NCBI RefSeq assembly: GCF_028745735.1
Contig: NZ_JAQZSM010000001.1
Location: 62,001-126,000, forward strand
DNA length: 64,000 bases
From: Roseinatronobacter alkalisoli
GTDB taxonomy: Bacteria; Pseudomonadota; Alphaproteobacteria; Rhodobacterales; Rhodobacteraceae
Direction: 5' to 3'
Under the pieces are notes generated by a model. It ran no database searches. It saw only the letters and a program-made list of their open reading frames with translations, and was not told where the DNA came from. The position numbers and the translations under genes are program-made. This document shows, one piece after another, positions 56,807-64,000 of the stretch; within the stretch, counting starts at the first letter, position 1, and each line of letters begins with the position of its first letter.

Positions 56807-57487
56807 TCAGGCAAGAAGACGGGGGTAGTCGCTGACCAGAAGCCGCCACGGGGCCTCGTCTTCATCAATGGTGGTGAAGCGGGGCAGGGGCGGGTCAAAG
56901 ATATTGTCGGTTTCATCATCATTGACGGTGCTGACTTCGCCGATTAGGCAATCCGCACCTTCGGCCCAGAAGGCGTGCCAGTCACCGGGCATCAATGTCA
57001 CGCTTTCGCCGGGGGCAAGTTTCAGTTTGCCGCCAGCGGGCAGGGTGCGCGCGGTTCCGTCACAGAAAACCGTAACGGGAGCAGAAGGGTCGCGCCGACC
57101 ATCGGCGGCTGATGCGAAAAGTTCGACCACCAGCGTGCCACCACCACGGTTGATGATGTCTTCGGATTTCAGGGCATGGGTATGCATCGGGCTAAGCTGG
57201 TTCACACGTGAAATCAGCAGTTTTTCGGCATAGACCATGCCGCGTCCTTGTTGCAGTTCCGCCAGGGTGCCATTGCGCAGGGTAAACAGCGCAAGCCCCA
57301 TCTGCGCGAAATCGCCACCACCATAGTCGGTGATGTCCCAGCCCAGCCGCCGTTCTCTGATACAGGTGTTGTCGCTGGTACGCAGCGCATCGGGCGACAG
57401 ATGCGCAAAGGGCGGCAATGCAAACCGAAAGTCTGCGATGAAATCATTGGCGGATTTCAGGATGTCATTGATTGCGGATCGTTTCAT
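56807..57487 (-). CDS. D-lyxose ketol-isomerase-like cupin protein
   Basis: A 226-residue cupin-fold protein matching the D-lyxose isomerase family (D-lyxose to D-xylulose). Mn2+ ligands are in SPMHTHALKSEDIINRGGG (two His and a Glu) and in the LMPGDWHAFWAEG segment (His). The starting MKRSAINDILKSANDFI helix is typical. It is divergent from an MFS transporter gene, with 164 bp between them, and converges with the RND permease gene. No sugar uptake genes are adjacent. Confidence 0.85.
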   Translation of the reverse strand: MKRSAINDILKSANDFIADFRFALPPFAHLSPDALRTSDNTCIRERRLGWDITDYGGGDFAQMGLALFTLRNGTLAELQQGRGMVYAEKLLISRVNQLSPMHTHALKSEDIINRGGGTLVVELFASAADGRRDPSAPVTVFCDGTARTLPAGGKLKLAPGESVTLMPGDWHAFWAEGADCLIGEVSTVNDDETDNIFDPPLPRFTTIDEDEAPWRLLVSDYPRLLA

Positions 57488-57651
57488 GTGCCCCCCCTGT
57501 TTGCGCTAGCAGCGTGTTGTGCCACGGGTTGGCGCCCAGGGGAAGGGGGCGGGCATATCTGTTGCCCCGGGGCCATCGCCACCCACTTGCATTTCTGTGC
57601 GGTGCTGCGCATGTTGCGCGCCTTGGTCCCCATTCCGAAAGGCCTGCGTTC

Positions 57652-58845
57652 ATGATCGCGCATTCTGACACCCCCGCTGCAACGACGACATGGCTTGTGC
57701 TTGTCGGGATCAGCCTGTGCCATATGATCAATGATGTCATGCAGTCGCTGCTGGCGGCGCTCTATCCGCTGCTGGCACAGGAATTCACGCTGAGTTTCTG
57801 GCAGATCGGTCTGATGACCTTTGCGTTTCAGGTTACTGCGTCGCTGATGCAGCCTTTGGTGGGGTTGGTGACAGACCGCCGGCCGATGCCGCAATCCCTG
57901 CCAGTGGGGATGGGGTCCACCCTGATCGGGCTGATCCTGCTGGCCAGCGCCCAAAGCTATGGGGGGTTGCTGGCGGGTGCCATGCTGATTGGTGTGGGGT
58001 CGGCAGTATTCCATCCCGAAGCCAGCCGCGTGGCAAGGCTGGCATCCGGCGGGCGGTTCGGCACAGCACAATCACTGTTTCAGGTAGGCGGGAATTTCGG
58101 GTCTGCACTGGGGCCGTTGCTGGCGGCCTTCATTGTGCTGCCGATGGGGCGGCCAAGTGTGGCGTGGTTTGCGGTTCTGGCCCTTCTGGGAATGGTTTTG
58201 CTGAACCGCGTCGGCGCATGGTACGGGGCAATAAACCGCGCCAATGCCGCGCGCGGACGTCCCAGTCGCGAAATTGGCCTGCCACGGGGGCGGGTTGTCT
58301 GGGCCGTGGTCATTCTGGCGATTCTGACATTCAGCAAGAATGCCTATACTGCCAGCATCAGCAGCTATTACACATTCTTTCTGATTGACCGTTTTGATAT
58401 GGGAATCGGGGCCGCGCAACAGATGCTGTTCCTGTTTCTGGCGGCGGCGGCGGCCGGTGTCATGCTGGGCGGGCTGATCGGGGACCGGTTCGGCCCGCTG
58501 GTCGTGATCTGGGTGTCCATCCTTGGGGTGCTGCCCTTCACGCTGTTGTTGCCGCATGTCGGCCCTGTGGCAACCGGCGTGCTGTCGGTGGTGATCGGGG
58601 TGGTGATTGCATCGGCCTTTCCGGCCATTGTGGTCTATGCGCAGGAATTGCTGCCGGGGCGTGTGGGGCTGGTGGCGGGAATATTTTTCGGGCTGGCCTT
58701 CGGGTTCGGGGGGATTGCGGCAGCCTTGCTGGGTGTTCTGGCGGATTATCGTGGTATTGCATGGGTGTATCAGGTCTGCGCGTGGTTGCCTGCGCTGGGT
58801 ATGATCACAGTGTTTTTGCCCCGCAGACCGATGATGCGGGTCTAG
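57652..58845 (+). CDS. MFS transporter, fosmidomycin-resistance (Fsr) type
   Basis: A 397-residue major facilitator with twelve predicted helices. The conserved start WLVLVGISLCHMINDVMQS, the GAMLIGVGSAVFHPEASRVAR loop and SLFQVGGNFGSALGPL are characteristic of the Fsr group of drug efflux proteins. The ATG at 57652 has AAAGG upstream; the open frame extends further 5' but without typical residues. The real substrate is not known. It is divergent from the lyxose-isomerase-like gene. Confidence 0.88.
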   Translation: MIAHSDTPAATTTWLVLVGISLCHMINDVMQSLLAALYPLLAQEFTLSFWQIGLMTFAFQVTASLMQPLVGLVTDRRPMPQSLPVGMGSTLIGLILLASAQSYGGLLAGAMLIGVGSAVFHPEASRVARLASGGRFGTAQSLFQVGGNFGSALGPLLAAFIVLPMGRPSVAWFAVLALLGMVLLNRVGAWYGAINRANAARGRPSREIGLPRGRVVWAVVILAILTFSKNAYTASISSYYTFFLIDRFDMGIGAAQQMLFLFLAAAAAGVMLGGLIGDRFGPLVVIWVSILGVLPFTLLLPHVGPVATGVLSVVIGVVIASAFPAIVVYAQELLPGRVGLVAGIFFGLAFGFGGIAAALLGVLADYRGIAWVYQVCAWLPALGMITVFLPRRPMMRV

Positions 58846-58852
58846 CCAGCGC

Positions 58853-58881
58853 TTGACCCTGCGCTGACCTTGGGCTAGTTC
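58853..58881 (+). promoter_or_regulatory. Promoter of tRNA-Gly
   Basis: TTGACC (58853-58858), 17-bp spacer, TAGTTC (58876-58881); the start would fall about 3 bp before the tRNA. Confidence 0.55.
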
Positions 58882-58890
58882 ATGGCCAGC

Positions 58891-58964
58891 GCGGGCATGG
58901 TGAAATGGTATCACATGAGCCTTCCAAGCTCTTGGTGCGGGTTCGATTCCCGCTGCCCGCTCCA
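58891..58964 (+). tRNA. tRNA-Gly (anticodon UCC)
   Basis: A 74-nt cloverleaf. The acceptor stem is GCGGGCA/TGCCCGC, the anticodon loop is CTTCCAA with anticodon TCC, and the T loop is GGTTCGATTCC. The CCA end is encoded (58962-58964). It reads GGA codons, with wobble to GGG. Confidence 0.96.
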
Positions 58965-59027
58965 GCAAACACTTGCATCGGAATTGATTAGCGCTTCTCT
59001 TGGCTGAACCAGCAAGAGGAATGAGTG

Positions 59028-59927
59028 ATGCATGCAATCCCGATGCCCCTGGACGGGCAGGTTACCGCGTTTCTGAATGACACCGCGCCTGAATCGTTGC
59101 GCCAGACAGTCCTGGACGCCCGCAAGCGCGATACCTTGGCGGGCAGCTACCCCTATCCGCGCTGGATGAAGAAATCGGACTATGAGGAAGAGCTGAAACC
59201 CCTGCAGTTTGAACTGGTCAAATTGCAGCATTGGGTTGCTGAGACCGGACAGAGGGTGATCGTCATTTTCGAAGGGCGTGACACGGCTGGGAAATCCGGT
59301 GCCATCAACCGCATGACCGAAGTGACGAATCACCGCACTGTCCGCGTGGAGGCCCTGCCACGCCCGACAGACCGGCAGTTGCGCGAATGGTATTTCCAGC
59401 GCTATGTCGCATGTCTGCCTGCTGGTGGCGAAATGGTGCTGTTTGACCGCAGCTGGTATAATCGCGCCGTGATCGAGCATGTCTTCGGGTTTTGCACCCC
59501 CGATCAGCGCGAAGGTTTTTTCCTGCAATTGCCGGAATTTGAACGCATGCTGGTGAATGACGGCATTCACCTGATCAAGATTTGGCTGAATGTCAGCCGC
59601 GCTGAACAGTTGCGCCGACTGCTGGCGCGGGAATCGGACCCGATGAAGCATTGGAAACTGTCGCGTATCGATGTTGAAGGGCTGGGCAAATGGGACAGCT
59701 ACACCCATGCGATCGCTGAAACCTTTCAGCGCAGCCATACGGGCTTTGCGCCATGGACGGTCATCCGGTCCGAAGACAAGTTTCGCGCGCGGCTGGCGGT
59801 GTTGCGCCATATCCTTGGGCAACTGCCCTATGACTACAAGGACAGCGCTGCCGTGATCCCGCCTGATCCGCAGATATGCACCCCTCCCGAAGGGTGGGAG
59901 ATGGAACTGTGGCAGGATGGAAGTTAG
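59028..59927 (+). CDS. ppk2: Polyphosphate kinase 2
   Basis: A 299-residue PPK2-family kinase that transfers phosphate between polyphosphate and nucleotides, usually making GTP or ATP from polyphosphate. Walker A is FEGRDTAGKSGAINR, Walker B is MVLFDRSWYNRAVIEHVFGF (read in two parts), and the lid has ESDPMKHWKLSRIDVEG. The one-domain length fits class I PPK2 (nucleoside diphosphate phosphorylation). The ATG at 59028 has AGAGG eight bases upstream. No ppk1 or ppx is near. Confidence 0.93.
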   Translation: MHAIPMPLDGQVTAFLNDTAPESLRQTVLDARKRDTLAGSYPYPRWMKKSDYEEELKPLQFELVKLQHWVAETGQRVIVIFEGRDTAGKSGAINRMTEVTNHRTVRVEALPRPTDRQLREWYFQRYVACLPAGGEMVLFDRSWYNRAVIEHVFGFCTPDQREGFFLQLPEFERMLVNDGIHLIKIWLNVSRAEQLRRLLARESDPMKHWKLSRIDVEGLGKWDSYTHAIAETFQRSHTGFAPWTVIRSEDKFRARLAVLRHILGQLPYDYKDSAAVIPPDPQICTPPEGWEMELWQDGS

Positions 59928-59928
59928 G

Positions 59929-59975
59929 GCATGTCGCGCAAAAGTGGGTACCGGTTTTGCGCCTCGCGGACATGC
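59929..59975. repeat. Palindromic repetitive element
   Basis: GCATGTCGCGCAAAA (59929 on) is mirrored by TTTTGCG and GGACATGC around GTGGGTACCGG. The sequence resembles a palindromic repeat widely scattered in alphaproteobacterial genomes (recalled form AGCATGTCGCGCAAAAGTG). It begins right after the ppk2 stop codon and may help end transcription. A second GAGCATGTCGCG half-copy follows at 59991. Confidence 0.7.
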
Positions 59976-59999
59976 GTAATCAAGAAGTTAGAGCATGTC

Positions 60000-60056
60000 G
60001 CGTGAATGCGAATGAACACGGGCACGCTATAAGCGCGCGCAACAAAAAATTCACGC
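60000..60056. repeat. Inverted repeat upstream of the A2M gene
   Basis: GCGTGAAT (60000-60007) and ATTCACGC (60049-60056) are perfect arms 41 bp apart, following the half-copy of the palindromic repeat. Its role is unknown. The rest of the ppk2-A2M interval (to 60148) shows no gene. Confidence 0.5.
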
Positions 60057-60148
60057 AACACAGGCAAGGTGCATGCTAAAGTAATTCCGGGTTTCAGACA
60101 GTCCGGTTACTGCTGCAAATCCTGCCCTTGTCCTTGCCGGAGGTTTCC

Positions 60149-63100
60149 ATGGCTGCCCTGTTTCAAACCCGTTTATTGGCCCGCACCCTGTTGCCACAAT
60201 ATGGCAGGGCAGTGCTTGGCGCTGGCCGCAAGGCAGTTCTGGTTCTGGCGCTGGCGCTGCCCGTCGGGGCACACGCGCAATCCAATGGCCCGGTGCCGGA
60301 ACGGTTTACCACCATGCAGGCAGATACCGATTTCCCCGGTGGTGACCTGACGCCGGTTTTCGACACGACATTGGTGCAATGCCATGCCACCTGCCTGCGC
60401 ATGCCCGATTGCACGGGTTTCACGTTCAACCAGCGCAATGGGTCATGTTTTCCGAAATCGCTTATCGGCGAATCCACCCTTTATGAAGGGGCTGTGTCCG
60501 GTGTGGTTTCGCAAATCGGGGCAACGGTCCTGACCCAGGCGCCGATACTGCGGCAGGAAATGGATTTTCTGGAACGGTCGGATATAGATGCCGCGCGCGA
60601 GATGGCGGAAACCATGGCCAACAGGCATTTTGCCAATCGCATGTCCGAAGCGGCCCTTCTGGACGGGGCGCGCGCGCGTTCCGGCAGTGACGCCGTAAAC
60701 TGGAGCGGGGCTGCGGTGACTGTGGCAGATAGCGGGCAGGCCTGGCTTGCCTATGCGCGCGCGCTGTCCGCGCATGCGGAAAACAGCCCGAACACCCGGT
60801 TTGAATTGAACCGCCGCGCCACGAATGCCGCCATCAACGCGGCACTGCGCCTGAATGATGGCCCCGCGCGGGCGCAGGCGCTGGTGCAGATGGCGGCGTC
60901 GATGGAAGCGGTGTTCCGTGGGGATATGGCGCTTGCCGCCATGCGGCTTGCAGACAGGCTCAGCCCCGGAATTGCGGGCGATGATCTGGCGCGGCTGCGC
61001 GAACAATATGGGTTCAGGTTCCTGTCGCATGATGTGGACGCGCTGACCGCAACACCGCGCATATGTGCCAGTTTTTCGGACGGGTTGTCACCATCGCGCG
61101 ACTATGCCCCGTTTGTTCACAGCGCGGTTCAAGGGTTGGCCGTGGAAGTGGAGGGGCAGCAGCTTTGCCTGACCGGCCTGCAATATGGTGAAACCTATTC
61201 CGTGACATTCCGCGCCGGGCTGCCTGCCGCGTCGGGCGATACACTGGTGCGCGATGTCCCGCTGGATGTGTATGTCCGCGACCGCACTCCGCTGGTGCGT
61301 TTTCCGGGGCGGGGCTATGTGCTGCCGGTTTCCGGTCCGCGTGCGCTGCCGGTGGAAACCGTGAATGCCGACAGGCTGGAACTGCGCCTGCTGCGTGTGT
61401 CTGACCGCAATCTGGTTGCCGCAATCCGTCAGGGAAATTTCGCGCAGGCCCTTAGCCAATGGGAAGGGGAAAGGTTCGAGAATCTTCTGGCAGAACCTGT
61501 CTGGGACGGGGTGGCCGACCTGGAAGGGGTGCTGAACCGCACTGCCACATCGCGCCTGCCACTGGATGATGTCGGACCGCTTTCGGCGGGGGTCTATGTC
61601 CTGCGCGCCGCTGTTCCGGGGACCGACCCCTATGACGTGCCTGCGGCGATGCAGTGGTTCATGGTCTCGGATCTGGGTGTGACCAGCTATCAGGGCAGTG
61701 ACGGGATGCATGTCGTTGTGCAGCGCCTTTCGGACGGAACCCCGGCAGATGGCGCGCGCGTAGCGCTTCTGGCGCAGTCCAACCGCGTGCTGGCCGAGGG
61801 GCAGAGTGACGCACAGGGCCATATCCGTTTTGCCGCCGATCTGTTGCGCGGGCGGGATACCAGCGCCCCTGCCATGATTTTGGTGGAAACCGAGGATCAG
61901 GACATGGCCGTGCTGTCGCTGACCGACCCGGAATTCGATTTGTCCGATCGCGGCGTGGAAGGGCGCGCGGCCCCCGGCGCTGTGGATGTGTTTCTGACCA
62001 CTGATCGCGGGGCTTACCGCGCGGCCGAGGTTATCAATGCCACTGCATTGGTGCGCGACAATCAGACCCGCGCCATTCATGGCCTGCCTTTGATTGCGCG
62101 GCTTTTGCGACCGGATGGTGTGGAATATTCACGCATTCTGTCAACCCGCGAACATGCGGGCGGGCATGTATTCGCGATGCCCCTGGGCGGCGATGTTCCG
62201 CGCGGTGTCTGGCAGTTGGAAATTCTGTCAGACCCGGAGGCCCCCGCGCTGGCCATGCAGTCGGTTCTGGTCGAAGATTTCCTGCCCGAACGTGTGGATT
62301 TTGACCTTGATCTGTCAACCGACGGACCCATCGACATTGCTGCGCTGCCCACAGTCGCGATTTCTGCGCGCCATCTGTTCGGTCCGCCCGCCGCGGGGCT
62401 GGCATTAAGTGGCACCGTGACGCTGCGACCTGTGCCCGAGTTTGACGGCTGGCCGGGTTTTCGCTTCGGGCGTCATGACCAGCGCCTTGATCCGCAGCGC
62501 CGCAGCTTTGATCGCGGTGTGCAGACCGATGCCGCTGGCCGGATTTCCGCGCCCCTGCCGCTGGACGGAATTCGGCTGGAAAACCGCCCCTATGCCGCGA
62601 CAGTAACCGCCACCCTGCTGGATGGCGCATCGCGTCCGGTGGAACGCAGTCTGACCCGTGCGCTGCGCCCTGCGGGGCCTGTGCTGGGCATTCGCCCCGG
62701 ATTTGACGACACCCTGCCCGAGAATGCGCAGGCGCGCTTTGATCTGGTGCTTGTCGGTCCTGATGGTGCGGCGCTGCCGGGCAATGTGCAATGGCAGGTG
62801 GACAAGGTTGAAACCCGCTATCAGTGGTACAGTCTGGACGGGCGCTGGAACTGGGAACCAGTGACCAGCCGCAGCCGTGTTGCCGAAGGCGAAGTGATGC
62901 TTGCCGATGGCCCCGAAGGGATTGTTGTGCCGGTTGACTGGGGCAATCACGAATTGCGCGTCACCCATGAAGGCGCGGAACTGGTCAGTGCTTCTGTCGG
63001 GTTTGCGGCAGGGTGGTTTGCCGCTGACACAGCGCGCGACACGCCCGATATGCTGACGCTGGCACTCGACCAGCCCGCCTATGCGCCCGGCGATGTTGCG

Positions 63101-64000
63101 CGCCTGCGCATCGTGGCAGAAGAAGACGGCATGGCGCTGGTTTCGGTTCTGTCTGACCATGTGGTGGATATGCAGCTTGTTGCAGTGTCGGGCGAGACAG
63201 TGATTGACCTTCCGGTCACCGATGACTGGGGCACGGGTGCCTATGTCACGGCCAGTCTGATCCGCCCGTCTGACAGTGCCGACCAGATGCCAGCGCGCGC
63301 ACTTGGGCTGGTGCATGCGCCCATCGCGCCGGGCACGCGCGCGCTGAACGCCACCCTTGATACCCCTGCGGAGGCCGCGCCACGCGGCCCGCTGAACATG
63401 GCGCTGGTGCTGGAAAATGCGCCCGATGGTCCCGTTTATGCCACTGTGGCCGCTGTCGATCTGGGGGTGCTGACATTGACCGGGTTCGACAGCCCCGACC
63501 CGCATGCGTATTTCTTCGGGCAGCGCGGGCTTGGTGTCGCTATCCGCGATATGTATGGCCGTCTGATCGATGCGCGGCAGGGCGCCATGGGGCAGGTCCG
63601 TTCCGGTGGCGACGCAAGTGCCGCCGTCCGTTCAGGCCCGGCCCCTGCGGAAGATATCCTTTCGCTGTTTTATGGGCCGGTGGCGCTGGAAAACGGCCGC
63701 GCTGACCTGAGTTTTGATCTGCCCGCTTTCAATGGCACAGTCCGCGTTATGGCGGTGGTCTGGTCCGATGATGCCGTGGGGCAGGCCAGCGCGGATGTGC
63801 TGGTGCGCGATCCCGTTGTGGTGCAGCCCAGCCTGCCGCGTTTCATGACACCGGGCGACAGCAGCCGCCTGCGGCTGGAACTGACCCATGCCAAGGGTGC
63901 CACTGGCGAAATGGCATTGCAGGTCACCGGCCACGGGCTGGGCGATGTGCCTGCAAGCGTCACGCTTGGCGCAGGGGAAACTGTTGCGCTGAACCTGCCT
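60149..64000 (+). CDS. Alpha-2-macroglobulin family protein with N-terminal PAN domain (partial, runs off the window)
   Basis: The first 1284 codons of a large periplasmic protein; the frame is open to the edge. The ATG at 60149 has GGAGG five bases upstream. A long signal peptide ends near AHAQ (about residue 44). A PAN/Apple-like domain (about 50-110) shows four cysteines, C78, C82, C88 and C100, in QCHATCLRMPDC and NGSCF. The remainder shows the macroglobulin (MG) beta-domain pattern and the VRVMAVVWSDDAVGQAS segment of the bait-adjacent region. The thioester motif, if present, would lie further downstream. Bacterial A2M proteins are thought to trap proteases in the periplasm, often next to pbpC. 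Confidence 0.85.
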   Translation, partial: MAALFQTRLLARTLLPQYGRAVLGAGRKAVLVLALALPVGAHAQSNGPVPERFTTMQADTDFPGGDLTPVFDTTLVQCHATCLRMPDCTGFTFNQRNGSCFPKSLIGESTLYEGAVSGVVSQIGATVLTQAPILRQEMDFLERSDIDAAREMAETMANRHFANRMSEAALLDGARARSGSDAVNWSGAAVTVADSGQAWLAYARALSAHAENSPNTRFELNRRATNAAINAALRLNDGPARAQALVQMAASMEAVFRGDMALAAMRLADRLSPGIAGDDLARLREQYGFRFLSHDVDALTATPRICASFSDGLSPSRDYAPFVHSAVQGLAVEVEGQQLCLTGLQYGETYSVTFRAGLPAASGDTLVRDVPLDVYVRDRTPLVRFPGRGYVLPVSGPRALPVETVNADRLELRLLRVSDRNLVAAIRQGNFAQALSQWEGERFENLLAEPVWDGVADLEGVLNRTATSRLPLDDVGPLSAGVYVLRAAVPGTDPYDVPAAMQWFMVSDLGVTSYQGSDGMHVVVQRLSDGTPADGARVALLAQSNRVLAEGQSDAQGHIRFAADLLRGRDTSAPAMILVETEDQDMAVLSLTDPEFDLSDRGVEGRAAPGAVDVFLTTDRGAYRAAEVINATALVRDNQTRAIHGLPLIARLLRPDGVEYSRILSTREHAGGHVFAMPLGGDVPRGVWQLEILSDPEAPALAMQSVLVEDFLPERVDFDLDLSTDGPIDIAALPTVAISARHLFGPPAAGLALSGTVTLRPVPEFDGWPGFRFGRHDQRLDPQRRSFDRGVQTDAAGRISAPLPLDGIRLENRPYAATVTATLLDGASRPVERSLTRALRPAGPVLGIRPGFDDTLPENAQARFDLVLVGPDGAALPGNVQWQVDKVETRYQWYSLDGRWNWEPVTSRSRVAEGEVMLADGPEGIVVPVDWGNHELRVTHEGAELVSASVGFAAGWFAADTARDTPDMLTLALDQPAYAPGDVARLRIVAEEDGMALVSVLSDHVVDMQLVAVSGETVIDLPVTDDWGTGAYVTASLIRPSDSADQMPARALGLVHAPIAPGTRALNATLDTPAEAAPRGPLNMALVLENAPDGPVYATVAAVDLGVLTLTGFDSPDPHAYFFGQRGLGVAIRDMYGRLIDARQGAMGQVRSGGDASAAVRSGPAPAEDILSLFYGPVALENGRADLSFDLPAFNGTVRVMAVVWSDDAVGQASADVLVRDPVVVQPSLPRFMTPGDSSRLRLELTHAKGATGEMALQVTGHGLGDVPASVTLGAGETVALNLP

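Noticed and set aside
55791-56849. Minus-strand frame of about 350 codons inside the RND permease
   Set aside because: Composition (His, Gln, Arg-rich) and position mark it as a shadow of the permease gene.
1-64000. CRISPR arrays, prophage, integrase or toxin-antitoxin genes
   Set aside because: No regularly spaced direct repeats, phage genes, integrases or paired small toxin/antitoxin frames were seen; the only repeats are the inverted elements listed.

Overview
The window looks like chromosomal DNA of an alphaproteobacterium of the family Rhodobacteraceae (Roseobacter-type; genus not determinable from the sequence alone). The pointers are GC-rich coding sequence, a Rhodobacter-type 16-strand porin, small family proteins typical of the group (DUF1289 twice, DUF3572, DUF983), a Fur homologue of the Mur type, a pcaDCHG-x-pcaB cluster next to pobA and an AraC regulator, and a cytoplasmic SoeABC-type sulfite dehydrogenase. 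There is no phage, plasmid backbone, transposase or CRISPR array. The last gene runs off the right edge.

Layout. 0-7 kb: leftward housekeeping genes (queG, a glutathione transferase, mtgA, pheS, mgtE, gabD). 7-14 kb: a PAS/GGDEF diguanylate cyclase, yggS behind a truncated porin and a small lipoprotein, a full-length porin with a strong terminator, ccmI-ruvX, a DUF1289 protein and an HU-like protein. 14-20 kb: AMP nucleosidase divergent from a tightly overlapping operon (histone-deacetylase-like hydrolase, xseB, ispA, dxs) that starts the MEP isoprenoid route and ends in a terminator. 20-21.5 kb: an iron patch, with dps behind a perfect Irr-type box, a second DUF1289 protein and hemP. 21.8-29 kb: protocatechuate and 4-hydroxybenzoate catabolism (PcaQ-like box, pcaD, pcaC, pcaH, pcaG, a BKACE enzyme, pcaB; pobR and pobA divergent). 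29-36 kb: a YHS protein, aspS, a DUF3572 protein and pleD, then an EF-hand / ECF sigma / anti-sigma / CnrX-like operon. 36-42 kb: DUF983-Nudix, soeABC preceded by an inverted repeat, and fur/mur. 42-46.7 kb: thiBPQ under a TPP riboswitch, and aroC. 47-52 kb: a secreted SGNH-like protein, then der, bamB and a YfgM-like gene. 52-59 kb: a two-gene RND efflux pump, a D-lyxose-isomerase-like gene divergent from a fosmidomycin-resistance-type MFS pump, and tRNA-Gly(UCC). 59-64 kb: ppk2, a palindromic repeat, and the first 1284 codons of a PAN-domain alpha-2-macroglobulin.

How genes work together. PobA makes protocatechuate; PcaHG, PcaB, PcaC and PcaD convert it to 3-oxoadipate; the embedded BKACE is a candidate for the next step, because pcaIJF are absent here. 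Dps, HemP and Fur/Mur point to iron and manganese control. The EF-hand/sigma/anti-sigma/CnrX-like set reads as a surface signalling unit.

The most unusual non-coding signal is a family of four related intergenic inverted-repeat elements of about 180-280 bp (26.6, 33.4, 41.9 and 46.8 kb), in both orientations, with no transposase. No completely new multi-gene system was recognised. The best candidates for follow-up are this repeat family, the BKACE inside the pca operon, the EF-hand/sigma unit, and the PAN-A2M protein.
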